Below the pieces are notes generated by a model that was given only the letters and a program-made list of their open reading frames with translations, was not told where the DNA came from and ran no database searches. Below, in pieces: positions 37,790-46,204 of a stretch of DNA of 64,000 nucleotides. The position numbers and the translations under genes were made by a program. The stretch covers positions 1 through 64,000 of the forward strand of contig ONEF01000007.1 in NCBI GenBank assembly GCA_900316795.1, in the 5' to 3' direction. The stretch comes from an uncultured Bacteroidales bacterium. Its GTDB lineage: Bacteria > Bacteroidota > Bacteroidia > Bacteroidales > UBA932. The number at the start of each line of letters is the position of its first letter. The first letter of the stretch is position 1.

Positions 37790-38053
37790 TCATATCACTT
37801 CATGTACTGCCAGAATCCCGGCTATTATAATATCTATGCTAATTATTATCCAGTTGAGTTCCTGCTCCCTCCAAGGACGGATGAACAAAGATACGATAAA
37901 ATGGACGCCAACCAATACAATCACGAACCAGGCGAGGGCAGCAAGGGGGTATAGGAACAAGTGTGAGGGCTTGTACCACCCACCCACCAGGTCAGCCGCC
38001 ACGAAGGCGGCATAGACCAGGACTAAAACTATTAGCGGGAGTTTTCTTTTCAT
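37790..38053 (-). CDS. Cassette 11: small membrane protein with three helices
   Basis: The 87-residue protein starts MKRKLPLIVLVLVYAAFVA, two bases from R35 copy 12. Hydrophobic helices lie at about 5-22, 31-55 and 68-84, separated by short charged loops (GGWYKPSH, RPWREQE). It overlaps the 24-codon frame opened by the repeat ATG. It resembles small orphan membrane proteins found in integron cassettes; function unknown. Confidence 0.75.
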   Translation of the reverse strand: MKRKLPLIVLVLVYAAFVAADLVGGWYKPSHLFLYPLAALAWFVIVLVGVHFIVSLFIRPWREQELNWIIISIDIIIAGILAVHEVI

Positions 38054-38055
38054 AG

Positions 38056-38090
38056 GTTTTAACCATCCGTTTTTTTATTAATAATAAAGC
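38056..38090 (+). repeat. R35 copy 12
   Basis: Consensus copy with seven T, only 31 bases from copy 13. Confidence 0.95.
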
Positions 38091-38121
38091 TGAGAAGGAG
38101 TTTCAGCGCTTTCGCGCCAAG

Positions 38122-38156
38122 GTTTTAACCATCCGTTTTTTTATTAATAATAAAGC
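38122..38156 (+). repeat. R35 copy 13, right end of array
   Basis: Consensus copy with seven T. Beyond it no further copy is seen. The 31-base interval to copy 12 contains GCGCTTTCGCGC and no gene. Confidence 0.95.
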
Positions 38157-38205
38157 TTCTAGAGCATAGTTTATTGTTGCTCAACATGTTTCACGTATTG
38201 ATATA

Positions 38206-38508
38206 TCAAAAAAATTCAACAAATGGAGTCGGTTGTGGCAGTTGGGGCTGATTTTTTGAACGGCTTTTCCTGCCGAAATAATGGTAACTATACTCATTTT
38301 GTTTATCAAGAGTAAATATAACGCTAACATTGCATTTTTCAAAAAGCTCTTGTTGCAATCTCTTCTTATGCATCAAAGCATTGCTCAAAACGGTACAATG
38401 CCTTACATAAAGGTTTTTGTGAAGTTTTATAAAGCCATCCTTCAAGAGTGTCTGGACAAACTGCTTGTGCTCTATTCTTCCGGTCTTTGTATGCAAGGGA
38501 AAGTTCAA
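38206..38508 (-). CDS. Possible small protein right of the array
   Basis: A 100-codon frame opens at TTG 38508 (LHTKTGRIEHKQFVQTLLKD) and ends in a Gln/Pro/Phe-rich tail. There is no ATG until codon 46 and I recognise no domain. It could be the remnant of the gene interrupted at the array's entry side, since minus-strand transcription would enter the array from here. Low confidence. Confidence 0.35.
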   Translation of the reverse strand: MNFPLHTKTGRIEHKQFVQTLLKDGFIKLHKNLYVRHCTVLSNALMHKKRLQQELFEKCNVSVIFTLDKQNEYSYHYFGRKSRSKNQPQLPQPTPFVEFF

Positions 38509-38585
38509 TATGGTATATAAATAAATACATAACTATTTTGGCTGTTAATAGTTTAAATTTCAGTTAAAAAGAGTATCTTTGTGAT

Positions 38586-39617
38586 ATGTACAAAAATAGC
38601 GGAAAACTGTTGTTGGTTGCGGTTCTGATACTGGTTCTGCTGGTTTTGAATCTGCTGCTGGGAAGCGTAAAGATTCCGGCTGCGGATGTGATTGGTGTTT
38701 TATTTGGTGACCGCTCAAATGAGATTTTCTCCAACATCATCCTCAAATCCAGGCTGCCGCAGGCTCTTGTGGCTATTGTTGCAGGAGCGGGGCTTGCAGT
38801 ATCGGGTCTTCAGATGCAGACAGTATTCCGCAATCCGCTGGCCGGGCCTTCCGTGCTCGGCATCTCCAACGGAGCAAGCCTGGGAGTGGCCATAGTGGTG
38901 CTGATGTCCAGCTCACTGGCTGGAGTATCGCTGAGCAGGATGGGATATGTGGGAGACGCGGCAATATCAATAGCGGCAATCATAGGTTCTCTGGCAGTGA
39001 TGGCGCTGATTGTATGGGTAGCAAGGAAAGTAAAGGGCAATGTAACGCTTCTGATTATCGGAGTAATGGTAGGCTATCTGGTAACGGCTATTGTCGGAGT
39101 GCTGAAGTTCTTCAGTGCGGAAGAAGACATAAAGGCCTATGTGGTCTGGGGTTTAGGTTCTTTTGCAAGGGTTTCAGGAGACCAGATGCTGCTGTTTGTC
39201 GGGATGATGCTCGTGTTGCTGCCGTTGAGTTTTTTGCTGGTCAAGACCTTGAACCTTATGCTTCTCGGCGATGACTATGCCCGCAACCTTGGCCTTAACG
39301 TATCCAGAGCCAGAACTCTTGTCATTCTGAATTCGGGAGTGCTGGTTGCAATAGTTACAGCCTACTGCGGACCGATAATGTTCATAGGACTGGCTGTCCC
39401 TCATCTTTGCAGGGCCATATTCAGGACTTCTGACCATAGGGTGCTGGTACCTGGCACCATCCTGGCAGGAGCGGCGCTTGCCCTGCTTTGCAGTCTGGTT
39501 GCAAGGATGCCTGGCTTTGAGGGAGCGCTTCCGGTAAATTCAGTCACCGCCCTGATAGGAGCCCCTGTAATTGCTTCAGTCATATTCAAACGGAGGAAAG
39601 ACGATGTCAGAGAGTAA
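38586..39617 (+). CDS. FecCD-type ABC transporter permease (corrinoid/siderophore)
   Basis: The 343-residue permease has about ten hydrophobic helices, with LPQALVAIVAGAGLAVSGLQ and NPLAGPSVLGISNGASLG near the N-terminus and GPIMFIGLAVPHLCR in the cytoplasmic coupling region, all typical of BtuC/FecCD/FhuB proteins. It imports corrinoid or ferric chelate with the overlapping ATPase gene. A TATCTTTG -7 box at 38574-38581 places the transcript start almost at the ATG. No binding protein is adjacent; the nearest is at 25748. Confidence 0.93.
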   Translation: MYKNSGKLLLVAVLILVLLVLNLLLGSVKIPAADVIGVLFGDRSNEIFSNIILKSRLPQALVAIVAGAGLAVSGLQMQTVFRNPLAGPSVLGISNGASLGVAIVVLMSSSLAGVSLSRMGYVGDAAISIAAIIGSLAVMALIVWVARKVKGNVTLLIIGVMVGYLVTAIVGVLKFFSAEEDIKAYVVWGLGSFARVSGDQMLLFVGMMLVLLPLSFLLVKTLNLMLLGDDYARNLGLNVSRARTLVILNSGVLVAIVTAYCGPIMFIGLAVPHLCRAIFRTSDHRVLVPGTILAGAALALLCSLVARMPGFEGALPVNSVTALIGAPVIASVIFKRRKDDVRE

Positions 39618-40392
39618 GCAGACCATAAAGCTGGAAAACCTCTGCATCGGCTACAGAGGAAAACACGGAGTGAAGGAAGTTGCTTCCGGCATCAACGCCA
39701 GCCTGTACGCTGGAGAACTTACCTGCCTCATAGGGCCGAACGGCATTGGCAAGTCCACCCTGCTGAGGACATTATGCGCATTTCAGGAGAAACTCTGCGG
39801 AAAGATATTCATAGAAGGAGAAGAACTGTCAGACTATCAGGACAAAGAGCTTTCCAAGAAGATCGGAGTGGTCCTCACCCACCGCCCGCAGATACAGAAC
39901 ATGAGCGTAGAAGAACTGGTCTCTCTTGGCAGAAGCCCATATACAGGATTCTGGGGCAAGCTGGAAAAGGAAGACAAAAAGATTGTGTCAGAGGCAATAT
40001 CGCTGATTGGAATAGATAATCTCAAAGGCAGGATGATACAGAACCTCAGCGATGGAGAAAGGCAGAAGGTAATGCTTGCCAAAGCTATTGCTCAGCAGAC
40101 CCCTATCATCTACCTTGACGAGCCAACTGCGTTTCTGGATTTCCCGTCAAAGATAGAGACGATGCAGCTGCTCCAGAGGCTGTGCCGTCAGAACGGAAAG
40201 ACAATCTTCCTCTCCACCCACGATCTGGAACTCACTCTCCAGCTTGCAGACCGCATCTGGCTGATGCAGAAAGGAAACATCACTATCGGAACACCAGAAG
40301 AAGTGGCACAGAGCGGAGCACTCTCAGAATTTATCGAAAGAGAAGGAATAACCTTTGACAAATCGCAGATGAGAGTGAAAATCAGCAGATAG
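39604..40392 (+). CDS. ABC transporter ATP-binding protein (BtuD/FecE-like)
   Basis: The 262-residue protein starts MSESKQTIKLE, overlapping the permease gene by 14 bases. It has Walker A LIGPNGIGKST, signature LSDGERQK, Walker B PIIYLDEPT and switch STHD. It energises the preceding permease. The location at the edge of the B12 locus suggests corrinoid import, though ferric siderophore transporters look the same. Confidence 0.93.
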   Translation: MSESKQTIKLENLCIGYRGKHGVKEVASGINASLYAGELTCLIGPNGIGKSTLLRTLCAFQEKLCGKIFIEGEELSDYQDKELSKKIGVVLTHRPQIQNMSVEELVSLGRSPYTGFWGKLEKEDKKIVSEAISLIGIDNLKGRMIQNLSDGERQKVMLAKAIAQQTPIIYLDEPTAFLDFPSKIETMQLLQRLCRQNGKTIFLSTHDLELTLQLADRIWLMQKGNITIGTPEEVAQSGALSEFIEREGITFDKSQMRVKISR

Positions 40393-40394
40393 CC

Positions 40395-41204
40395 CTATTT
40401 CTTGTTTTTTGCGCGAGCTTCTTTTAAAATTTCTTGAGCTTCAAACATTTCCTCCATCAGCTCATCTAAACCATTGTTTGAGGTGTCTTTGAGATCCAAA
40501 AGCTCTGACTGTTTGCTGAATTCCCGGATATCCTCTTCACTTAACTTCATAATTTTCACGCAATTATTACGAAGGTCAGTTAAGGCGTTGAGCCAAAGGG
40601 CATTGTCAAAAAACAAGGTAGGAAAATCATAGCTCAACAATCCGTCAACAGAAATAAGAAGATTTGTACCTTCGTCAAATCTATTTTTCATAACATCTAT
40701 CACCTGAGTCTTGTAAAGGCTGCGGTATTGATAAAAAGAAGCAACATTGTTAATAAAGTTAACATTACCAAGAGTACTGAATGTCTCTATATTAGACGAG
40801 AATATATTCTGTGTTATCAAGGAAAAATCCGTACTTGAAAGAAGCAAAGCATCTACAAATTTTGTCCTTAGGCTGTCATAAACATCAGGATTCTTTATAA
40901 TTTCCATTTGAGTCTTAGAGGCTATCCTTAGTGCGGAATCTGCCTGACGGGCCTTCTCTATGGTCTGGTCCATATCGTAGATGATGGTCATAGCCAGACC
41001 TTTCTTTGCAGCTTCATTCTTTCTGTGTTCCAAGATTGATGATACTCCAAAAGTAAGAATAATCGATATGGTAGTTGCCAAAAGCGAAAGCAAAAACTGC
41101 TTTAAACCAGGTCTATTCTTCATAAATGCAAAGTTAAAACTTATAATCGATGTGATAACTGCCAGAAACGAAAGCCCAAACTGTTTTATAGAGGAATTCT
41201 TCAT
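40395..41204 (-). CDS. Membrane protein of the DUF6090-like type
   Basis: The 269-residue protein has two hydrophobic helices in its first 60 residues (FGLSFLAVITSIISFNFAF and FLLSLLATTISIILTFGVSS), then a long helical region beginning IYDMDQTIEKA. This is the layout of small Bacteroidetes membrane proteins grouped as DUF6090 or similar; function unknown. Its stop lies two bases from the stop of the ATPase gene and its start is 17 bases from the cobK-cbiD stop, so it may be read from the B12 operon. Confidence 0.65.
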   Translation of the reverse strand: MKNSSIKQFGLSFLAVITSIISFNFAFMKNRPGLKQFLLSLLATTISIILTFGVSSILEHRKNEAAKKGLAMTIIYDMDQTIEKARQADSALRIASKTQMEIIKNPDVYDSLRTKFVDALLLSSTDFSLITQNIFSSNIETFSTLGNVNFINNVASFYQYRSLYKTQVIDVMKNRFDEGTNLLISVDGLLSYDFPTLFFDNALWLNALTDLRNNCVKIMKLSEEDIREFSKQSELLDLKDTSNNGLDELMEEMFEAQEILKEARAKNKK

Positions 41205-41221
41205 GGCTGTAAAGTTAAAAC

Positions 41222-43057
41222 TTATTTGATATTTCCGTCATCGTCTATCAGAAGAACCGTCAATTCCGCATCCTTTGAAAGAGGTGCGCAGGCTGTTTTG
41301 CATCTAGATTTAACCTCATTTACAAAGCATTGCAGAAAATTCTCAGGAATGATGTCCCAAAGCTCTCTGGCAAGTGTGATGCTGTAAGCTCTGCCCGATA
41401 TTTCCTTTGGGCAATTGATGGATTTAAGCATCTCGGCAATGAAATCCCTGTCCATAGTGACATTGCTGGAGTGGGTGTCGAGGTTTCCGGCAGCAAGTTT
41501 GACCGCCTTGCCGAGCATTATGCCGAGAGTTATCTGCCTGAAGCCAACCTCGTATGCAATCTTTATTGTATCCCCTATCTTGTTGCCATATTGCACGAAG
41601 CACTGAGGTGGAAGTTCTTTGTAATAATCCTTGAGGAAGTTTTCGCTCTTGGCTCCGGAGTTTATGACGACACGGCTGCTGCCGCTTGCACAGGCCACCT
41701 CCATGCATTTGCGGATAGAATTGATGAAACCTTCCTCCGAGAACGGCTTGATTATACCGCTCACCCCTATTATGCTGATGCCTCCCTCTATGCCGAGTCT
41801 GGGATTGAAAGTACGGTGAGCTATTTCCTCTCCTCCTGGAACTGAAATAATTACCTTGAACCCTTGATCCGGATACAAATGTTTGAGATTGTCGGCAATC
41901 ATCTTTCTCGGCCCCTTGTTGATGGCTGCCTCGCCGGGAGGGCAGTCAAAGCCGGGAAGAGTGATACGGCCGACACCTACGCCACCGTCTATCACAATGG
42001 CGGAAGATTCCAGCTTTGAAACTGAAGCGTGAACCTCCATCTTGTCTGTGACATCCGGATCGTCTCCGCTGTCCTTTACTACGTATGCAGATACGGATGG
42101 ATGCGTCTCTGAGTTGGATTGAAACGCTTCTGAATCACTGATGAAACGGGTTTCTACGGAGATGGTTTCTCCGTCCGGGAGGAAGATGTCAACTGTTTCA
42201 AGACGGATGCCTTCCATCAGGCACTTTGCAGCAGCCACTGCCGACGCTGTGGCACAACTTCCGGTAGTAAGCCCGCTGTGCAACGGATAGAAACGCGGCA
42301 GAAGCTTCTCCACCATACGTCTCATGCCAAAAGGTCCGTTTACCGTAATGAAACTCTCCGGCATCTTCGGCCTCTCTATGGCAAAAACCTTCACTCCTTT
42401 CCTTAAGGCAGCATCTGCCTTTTCCAGGAAACCTCCACTTAAGCCGCTCTCTTTCAAGAGGATGGCATCAGGGCTGATTCTATCCATTTCCGATGATTCA
42501 TCCTCACCTTGATGGTAGAAACACAGATGTGATGGATCCGCTCCATACTTCTTTGCAAGGCTGATTGAAGACTCCCTGTCCAAGATGCGGTGGAAGACTT
42601 CTATGCCGGATTCTTCAAGGCTTTTCAGTTTAGGGATAGACTGCACTCCGGCCGTGGAAAGAAGTGTCCACCGTCTTTCTGAAGAAAACTTTCCGGCAGA
42701 AATGATCTTTTCAACCGCATCGGGGAAATCCTTGCACCAGACAACTTCCGGACTTCTTTGAGGATAGATTCTCTCAAACCTGACAACAGGAATGTCAAGA
42801 ACCTTTGCTGCCTCAGCGATGTTAAGATGCAGTTCACTTGCAAAAGGATGAGCTGCATCAATTATGAGCCTGATATCGTGATTATTGCAGAATTCAACAA
42901 TCTGCCCCCGGTCCAGAGCGCCGCTGATCAGCCTCCCGTGATGCAGGGTAAGCTGCTGCTCACCGCCTTTGGTGGAATACCAGAAAAGGGAACCGGATTC
43001 CTCCAGTTCCTTAGCCGCCAAACGGCCCTCCGTCGTTCCGCCGAATACCAGTATCAT
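41222..43057 (-). CDS. cbiJD: Precorrin-6A reductase (CobK/CbiJ) fused to CbiD
   Basis: The 611-residue fusion has residues 1 to about 250 as the NADPH-dependent precorrin-6A reductase (ILVFGGTTEGR, DAAHPFA, LLSTAGVQ). Residues from about 255 are CbiD, the cobalt-precorrin-5B C1-methyltransferase (LTTGSCATASAVAAAKC, DGGVGVGRIT, GGISIIGVSGI). It overlaps the upstream gene by four bases and is the last biosynthetic gene of the minus-strand operon. Both steps act on the ring after contraction. Confidence 0.93.
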   Translation of the reverse strand: MILVFGGTTEGRLAAKELEESGSLFWYSTKGGEQQLTLHHGRLISGALDRGQIVEFCNNHDIRLIIDAAHPFASELHLNIAEAAKVLDIPVVRFERIYPQRSPEVVWCKDFPDAVEKIISAGKFSSERRWTLLSTAGVQSIPKLKSLEESGIEVFHRILDRESSISLAKKYGADPSHLCFYHQGEDESSEMDRISPDAILLKESGLSGGFLEKADAALRKGVKVFAIERPKMPESFITVNGPFGMRRMVEKLLPRFYPLHSGLTTGSCATASAVAAAKCLMEGIRLETVDIFLPDGETISVETRFISDSEAFQSNSETHPSVSAYVVKDSGDDPDVTDKMEVHASVSKLESSAIVIDGGVGVGRITLPGFDCPPGEAAINKGPRKMIADNLKHLYPDQGFKVIISVPGGEEIAHRTFNPRLGIEGGISIIGVSGIIKPFSEEGFINSIRKCMEVACASGSSRVVINSGAKSENFLKDYYKELPPQCFVQYGNKIGDTIKIAYEVGFRQITLGIMLGKAVKLAAGNLDTHSSNVTMDRDFIAEMLKSINCPKEISGRAYSITLARELWDIIPENFLQCFVNEVKSRCKTACAPLSKDAELTVLLIDDDGNIK

Positions 43058-44904
43058 CCTCTCGCCTTCCGGAAAAGGTGTGTAAAGTTCTTTGAGTAAA
43101 GTTCAGACAGCCCCAGGCGGTTGTCTATGGAATCTCCCACAACAAGCATCGTGGTAAGTGTCAGGTGGTTGTCCTTGACAATCTTTGCAAGGTCCTTCAA
43201 TACTCCGCGATATATCTTCTGGTCCGGCCAGGTAAGGTGATAGCAAGCCGCCACTGGAGTGTTTTCAGGATATTCCATAAGAAGCTCTTTTTGGACATCA
43301 TCCACAATGGCAGCTGAAAGGAAGATGCACATCGTGCTGTTGCTTCTTGCCAGCAGATGTAGTTTCTCTTTTTCCGGCATAGGAGTGCGGCCCTCTCCTC
43401 GTGTAAGGATTATGGTCTGGCACCTTTCAGGAATGGTAAACTGGCTACGGAGCTCAGCCGCAGCGGCAAGGAACGAGGATATGCCCGGAGTTATGTGGTA
43501 TCTCATGTTGTGCTTGTCAAAGAATGCCATCTGCTCCTGGATAGCCCCGAAGATGCAAGGGTCGCCGGTATGAAGCCGTACGATAAACTTGCCCCTGTCG
43601 TAGAAGTCCTTCATGAGCTCGCACTGCTGCTCCAGATCCATATCGGCGGAGGAAACAACCTTGGCACCAGGCTTTGCGCAAAGTGTAAGTTCCTTTGGGA
43701 CAAGGCTTCCGGCATACAGGATAAGGTCCGCTCTCTGGAGCATCTTCCTGCCTCTTACGCTTACAAGGTCAGGATCTCCCGGCCCTGCACCCACAATCTC
43801 TATGTGCGGATGAGGCAAGCAGCAGCAGTCCACGGCAGCGGCAACAGTCCAGTTGCTCCCCTTCTGCTTTCTAAGAAGCAACGGATAGCCGCGAGTAAAA
43901 TCTTCCAGAGCCGTCAAATCAGAGGATTCAGTTTTCCGGGAGACAGGAGAAACTGCAGACAGAATCGCTGAGGCCTCAGAGACGGAAGGTGTGCCCACGC
44001 ACTTTTCCACAACAGAACTTGGAGTCGGGACTGAGACCGAAGACAGCTGCTCAGCCGTATAGAATCTCATCTTCAAATCCTTGCCAAGATGAGTCTTGAA
44101 CTTGTCTTCCAGAGCCTTCATAACAGGTTCGTCTTTCTTGATGTCCGCAGAAGATATTCCGGCAATAGCTTCCTTGCAGATGCCGTTTTCTTCCAGGCAA
44201 CCGAAAATTTCCTCTATGACCTTTTCAGCAGGCCCTGCCTGGCGGGCTAAACCGATCCCGACGTGGACACATCGCGGAACCCACTGTATATTAGGAATGT
44301 CCAGTTTTCTTCTCATCGGCGATACAGAAAGCAGAAGGCTGAACTCTGAAAGGTCAATATCGCTGAACTTCTTGAATACGGTCACATTGCCGGCAGGGTT
44401 TTCTTCCAGCCAGACAGTCCCCTCGTCTTCAACCTCCAGAAGCAGCGCTGTAGGTTTGCCTTCCGCATAAAGGAAAATCTGGCGGTTGAGGTCATCAGAC
44501 TCCTGGCTCCAGCCGAAACGCCTGGCCAGAAGATCCAGAGGCCAAAGACCGCTGCCGTCTGTCTGGGTGGTGATTACAGGATGGGCCATAAGCTCAGCCG
44601 CAAGCTTTGAAGCAATGTCGTTTGCACCGCCTATATGGCCTGAAAGCACGGAGACCACATTCTTTCCGCCGGAATCTATGCAAAGCACGGCAGGATCTGA
44701 ATGCTTGTCCTTGAGAAGCGGAGCAATGGTCCTTACGCAGATACCCATAGCCCCCACAAACACAAAGCAGTCTGTTTCTTTCCAAAGATCGGAAACTTCA
44801 GCCCTATGTATAATTTCAGCACCAAGGAAAGAGGCAGCCCGCTTGGCAACCGTCCTCCCCTGCTCAGATATCAAAACAACACATGATTTCATCCTGTCAG
44901 TCAT
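43054..44904 (-). CDS. cbiGF: CbiG fused to precorrin-4 C11-methyltransferase (CbiF/CobM)
   Basis: The 616-residue fusion has CbiG in the first 350 residues or so (VGAMGICVRTIAPLLKDK, SVLSGHIGGAN), which opens the delta-lactone and releases acetaldehyde. The C-terminal part begins VGAGPGDPDLVSVRGRK and is an SAM-dependent methyltransferase with LYAGSLVP, HTGDPCIFGA and ITPGISSF. Between them is an unusual Ser- and Val-rich stretch. A second Met (MKSCVV) four codons in could be the start. Confidence 0.93.
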   Translation of the reverse strand: MTDRMKSCVVLISEQGRTVAKRAASFLGAEIIHRAEVSDLWKETDCFVFVGAMGICVRTIAPLLKDKHSDPAVLCIDSGGKNVVSVLSGHIGGANDIASKLAAELMAHPVITTQTDGSGLWPLDLLARRFGWSQESDDLNRQIFLYAEGKPTALLLEVEDEGTVWLEENPAGNVTVFKKFSDIDLSEFSLLLSVSPMRRKLDIPNIQWVPRCVHVGIGLARQAGPAEKVIEEIFGCLEENGICKEAIAGISSADIKKDEPVMKALEDKFKTHLGKDLKMRFYTAEQLSSVSVPTPSSVVEKCVGTPSVSEASAILSAVSPVSRKTESSDLTALEDFTRGYPLLLRKQKGSNWTVAAAVDCCCLPHPHIEIVGAGPGDPDLVSVRGRKMLQRADLILYAGSLVPKELTLCAKPGAKVVSSADMDLEQQCELMKDFYDRGKFIVRLHTGDPCIFGAIQEQMAFFDKHNMRYHITPGISSFLAAAAELRSQFTIPERCQTIILTRGEGRTPMPEKEKLHLLARSNSTMCIFLSAAIVDDVQKELLMEYPENTPVAACYHLTWPDQKIYRGVLKDLAKIVKDNHLTLTTMLVVGDSIDNRLGLSELYSKNFTHLFRKARG

Positions 44905-44912
44905 TTACATTA

Positions 44913-46202
44913 TTATATCAACATCCTGTCTTTCACTGCTTTTAATATGTCTATCGGATTGTTGTCGTCAAGTTCTATGTGGGTCGGCTCTTCCAGAGTC
45001 ATTCCCAAGGCATTGGCAGCATTGATGAAAGTATGCAAGCTACTGGAGTTTTGCGTTTCAGGGCAGGCGGCACTGTCAGAATAAGCATTTTGTTCAACAC
45101 TGCCGCTGCCTGAAGAGTGCTTATTGACTGTCACGCTGTTGAACACTATGCAGCCGCCCGGGGTAAGATGGTCATAAACCTTCCGCATTATTTCTTGCAG
45201 ACGCCCTCCGTGGCCCCCTATGAATGCCGCATCACATCTCATATCCGGGCCGATTTCCGCCTGAAGGAAATCCCCTATCCGGTATTCGATACCCGGAGCG
45301 GAGAACTTTCTGGAATTGCTTTCCATAAGTGCCTTCCCTTCAGGGCGGATTTCAAAAGAGAGGATGTCCAGATGCGGAAACTGGAGCCGGGCTTCTATGC
45401 TCACGCTGCCGGTGCAGAATCCTATATCCCAGAATGTCTTGCGTTTATAGAGATCCAGTTTCTGGAGCGTAAGAAGTCGGACGGGCATTTTGGTTATCAT
45501 CTTTGTCCTTCCGTCCAGAAGGTTGAATTCCGCCTCCGGTATGCCCCAACGCCTTTTCGGGGCATTGTCTTCTATAGTAAGAACCAGACAGTTTGGCTGG
45601 CTGAATGTAGATTCAGCCGCTTCTTCTATGCTCAGTGACGATATCTTTTCTTCATCCGGGTTGCCCAGATGTTCTCCTATGTGCATCCGGTAGAAAGAGA
45701 AACCGTACTCAATCATCCTGCGGGCTATCTCATCCGGGGTCTTATGCCGGTCTGTAAGTACACCTATCTTGCCGCGGTGCTCTATCAGAGCGTTGTCAAA
45801 CTCCTTCCAAGGCCTTCCGGTCAAGGAAACGATATACATATCGTGATAAGGAATCTGAGTCCTGTGGCAGAGCATCTGGAGGGAGTTGAAATATGGATAC
45901 ACCTTCATAGGAACCTCCGGCATAACCCTTTGCAGGGTTGAGGCAAAGCCGAAGAAAAGCGGGTCGCCGGAAGCGAAAACCACAATGTGGCAGTCTGCAT
46001 CGCGATACTTTTCATAGACATATTCCAAAGGTACGGTTATATCTATCCAAAGGCTCCCTTCAGGAAGCAGTATCTCCGCTATCTGGTGGTGGCGCTTTCC
46101 GCCTGAAAAGACACGGCTGCGGGAAATCACGTCCATAACCTCCGGCGGGAAAAACGGCCGTGGACTGTCAGACATCCCAATTATGGTAAAACTCAACGCC
46201 AT
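44913..46202 (-). CDS. cbiET: Precorrin-6Y methyltransferase/decarboxylase (CbiE-CbiT, CobL)
   Basis: The 429-residue protein has CbiE in the first half (SGDPLFFGFA, SLTGRPWKEF, EHLGNPDE) and CbiT in the second, with the SAM motif FWDIGFCTGSVSIEARLQFP and FIGGHGGRLQEI. It methylates C5 and C15 and decarboxylates ring C. A Ser/Glu-rich insert before the C-terminus (about 370-400) is not usual. It lies two bases after the CbiH-CbiC gene. Confidence 0.94.
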   Translation of the reverse strand: MALSFTIIGMSDSPRPFFPPEVMDVISRSRVFSGGKRHHQIAEILLPEGSLWIDITVPLEYVYEKYRDADCHIVVFASGDPLFFGFASTLQRVMPEVPMKVYPYFNSLQMLCHRTQIPYHDMYIVSLTGRPWKEFDNALIEHRGKIGVLTDRHKTPDEIARRMIEYGFSFYRMHIGEHLGNPDEEKISSLSIEEAAESTFSQPNCLVLTIEDNAPKRRWGIPEAEFNLLDGRTKMITKMPVRLLTLQKLDLYKRKTFWDIGFCTGSVSIEARLQFPHLDILSFEIRPEGKALMESNSRKFSAPGIEYRIGDFLQAEIGPDMRCDAAFIGGHGGRLQEIMRKVYDHLTPGGCIVFNSVTVNKHSSGSGSVEQNAYSDSAACPETQNSSSLHTFINAANALGMTLEEPTHIELDDNNPIDILKAVKDRMLI

Positions 46203-46204
46203 TG

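Larger units (their letters stand above)
31296..38156. repeat. Array of thirteen direct 35-base repeats (R35) separating twelve gene cassettes
   Basis: All copies lie in the same orientation. Each begins GTTTTAACCATCCG, continues with a T-run of usually seven, and ends with ATTAATAATAAAGC; the right half contains TTTATTA-A-TAATAAA, a seven-base dyad around one base. Similarity stops sharply at both ends. The units between are about 926, 416, 594, 816, 568, 468, 220, 333, 1378, 314, 341 and 31 bases. They contain unrelated small genes, mostly on the minus strand, and truncated gene pieces. No recombinase or Cas gene lies in the window. Confidence 0.93.

Noticed and set aside
31296-38156. CRISPR array
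   Set aside because: The repeats are direct and near 35 bases, and one interval is 31 bases, but the others range from 220 to 1378 bases and contain genes. There are no Cas genes and no leader.
31296-38156. Classical integron with attC sites
   Set aside because: The repeat is far shorter than known attC sites and nearly invariant between cassettes. The GTTAAAAC end only loosely resembles the GTTRRRY core and no matching partner box is present. No IntI gene is in the window.
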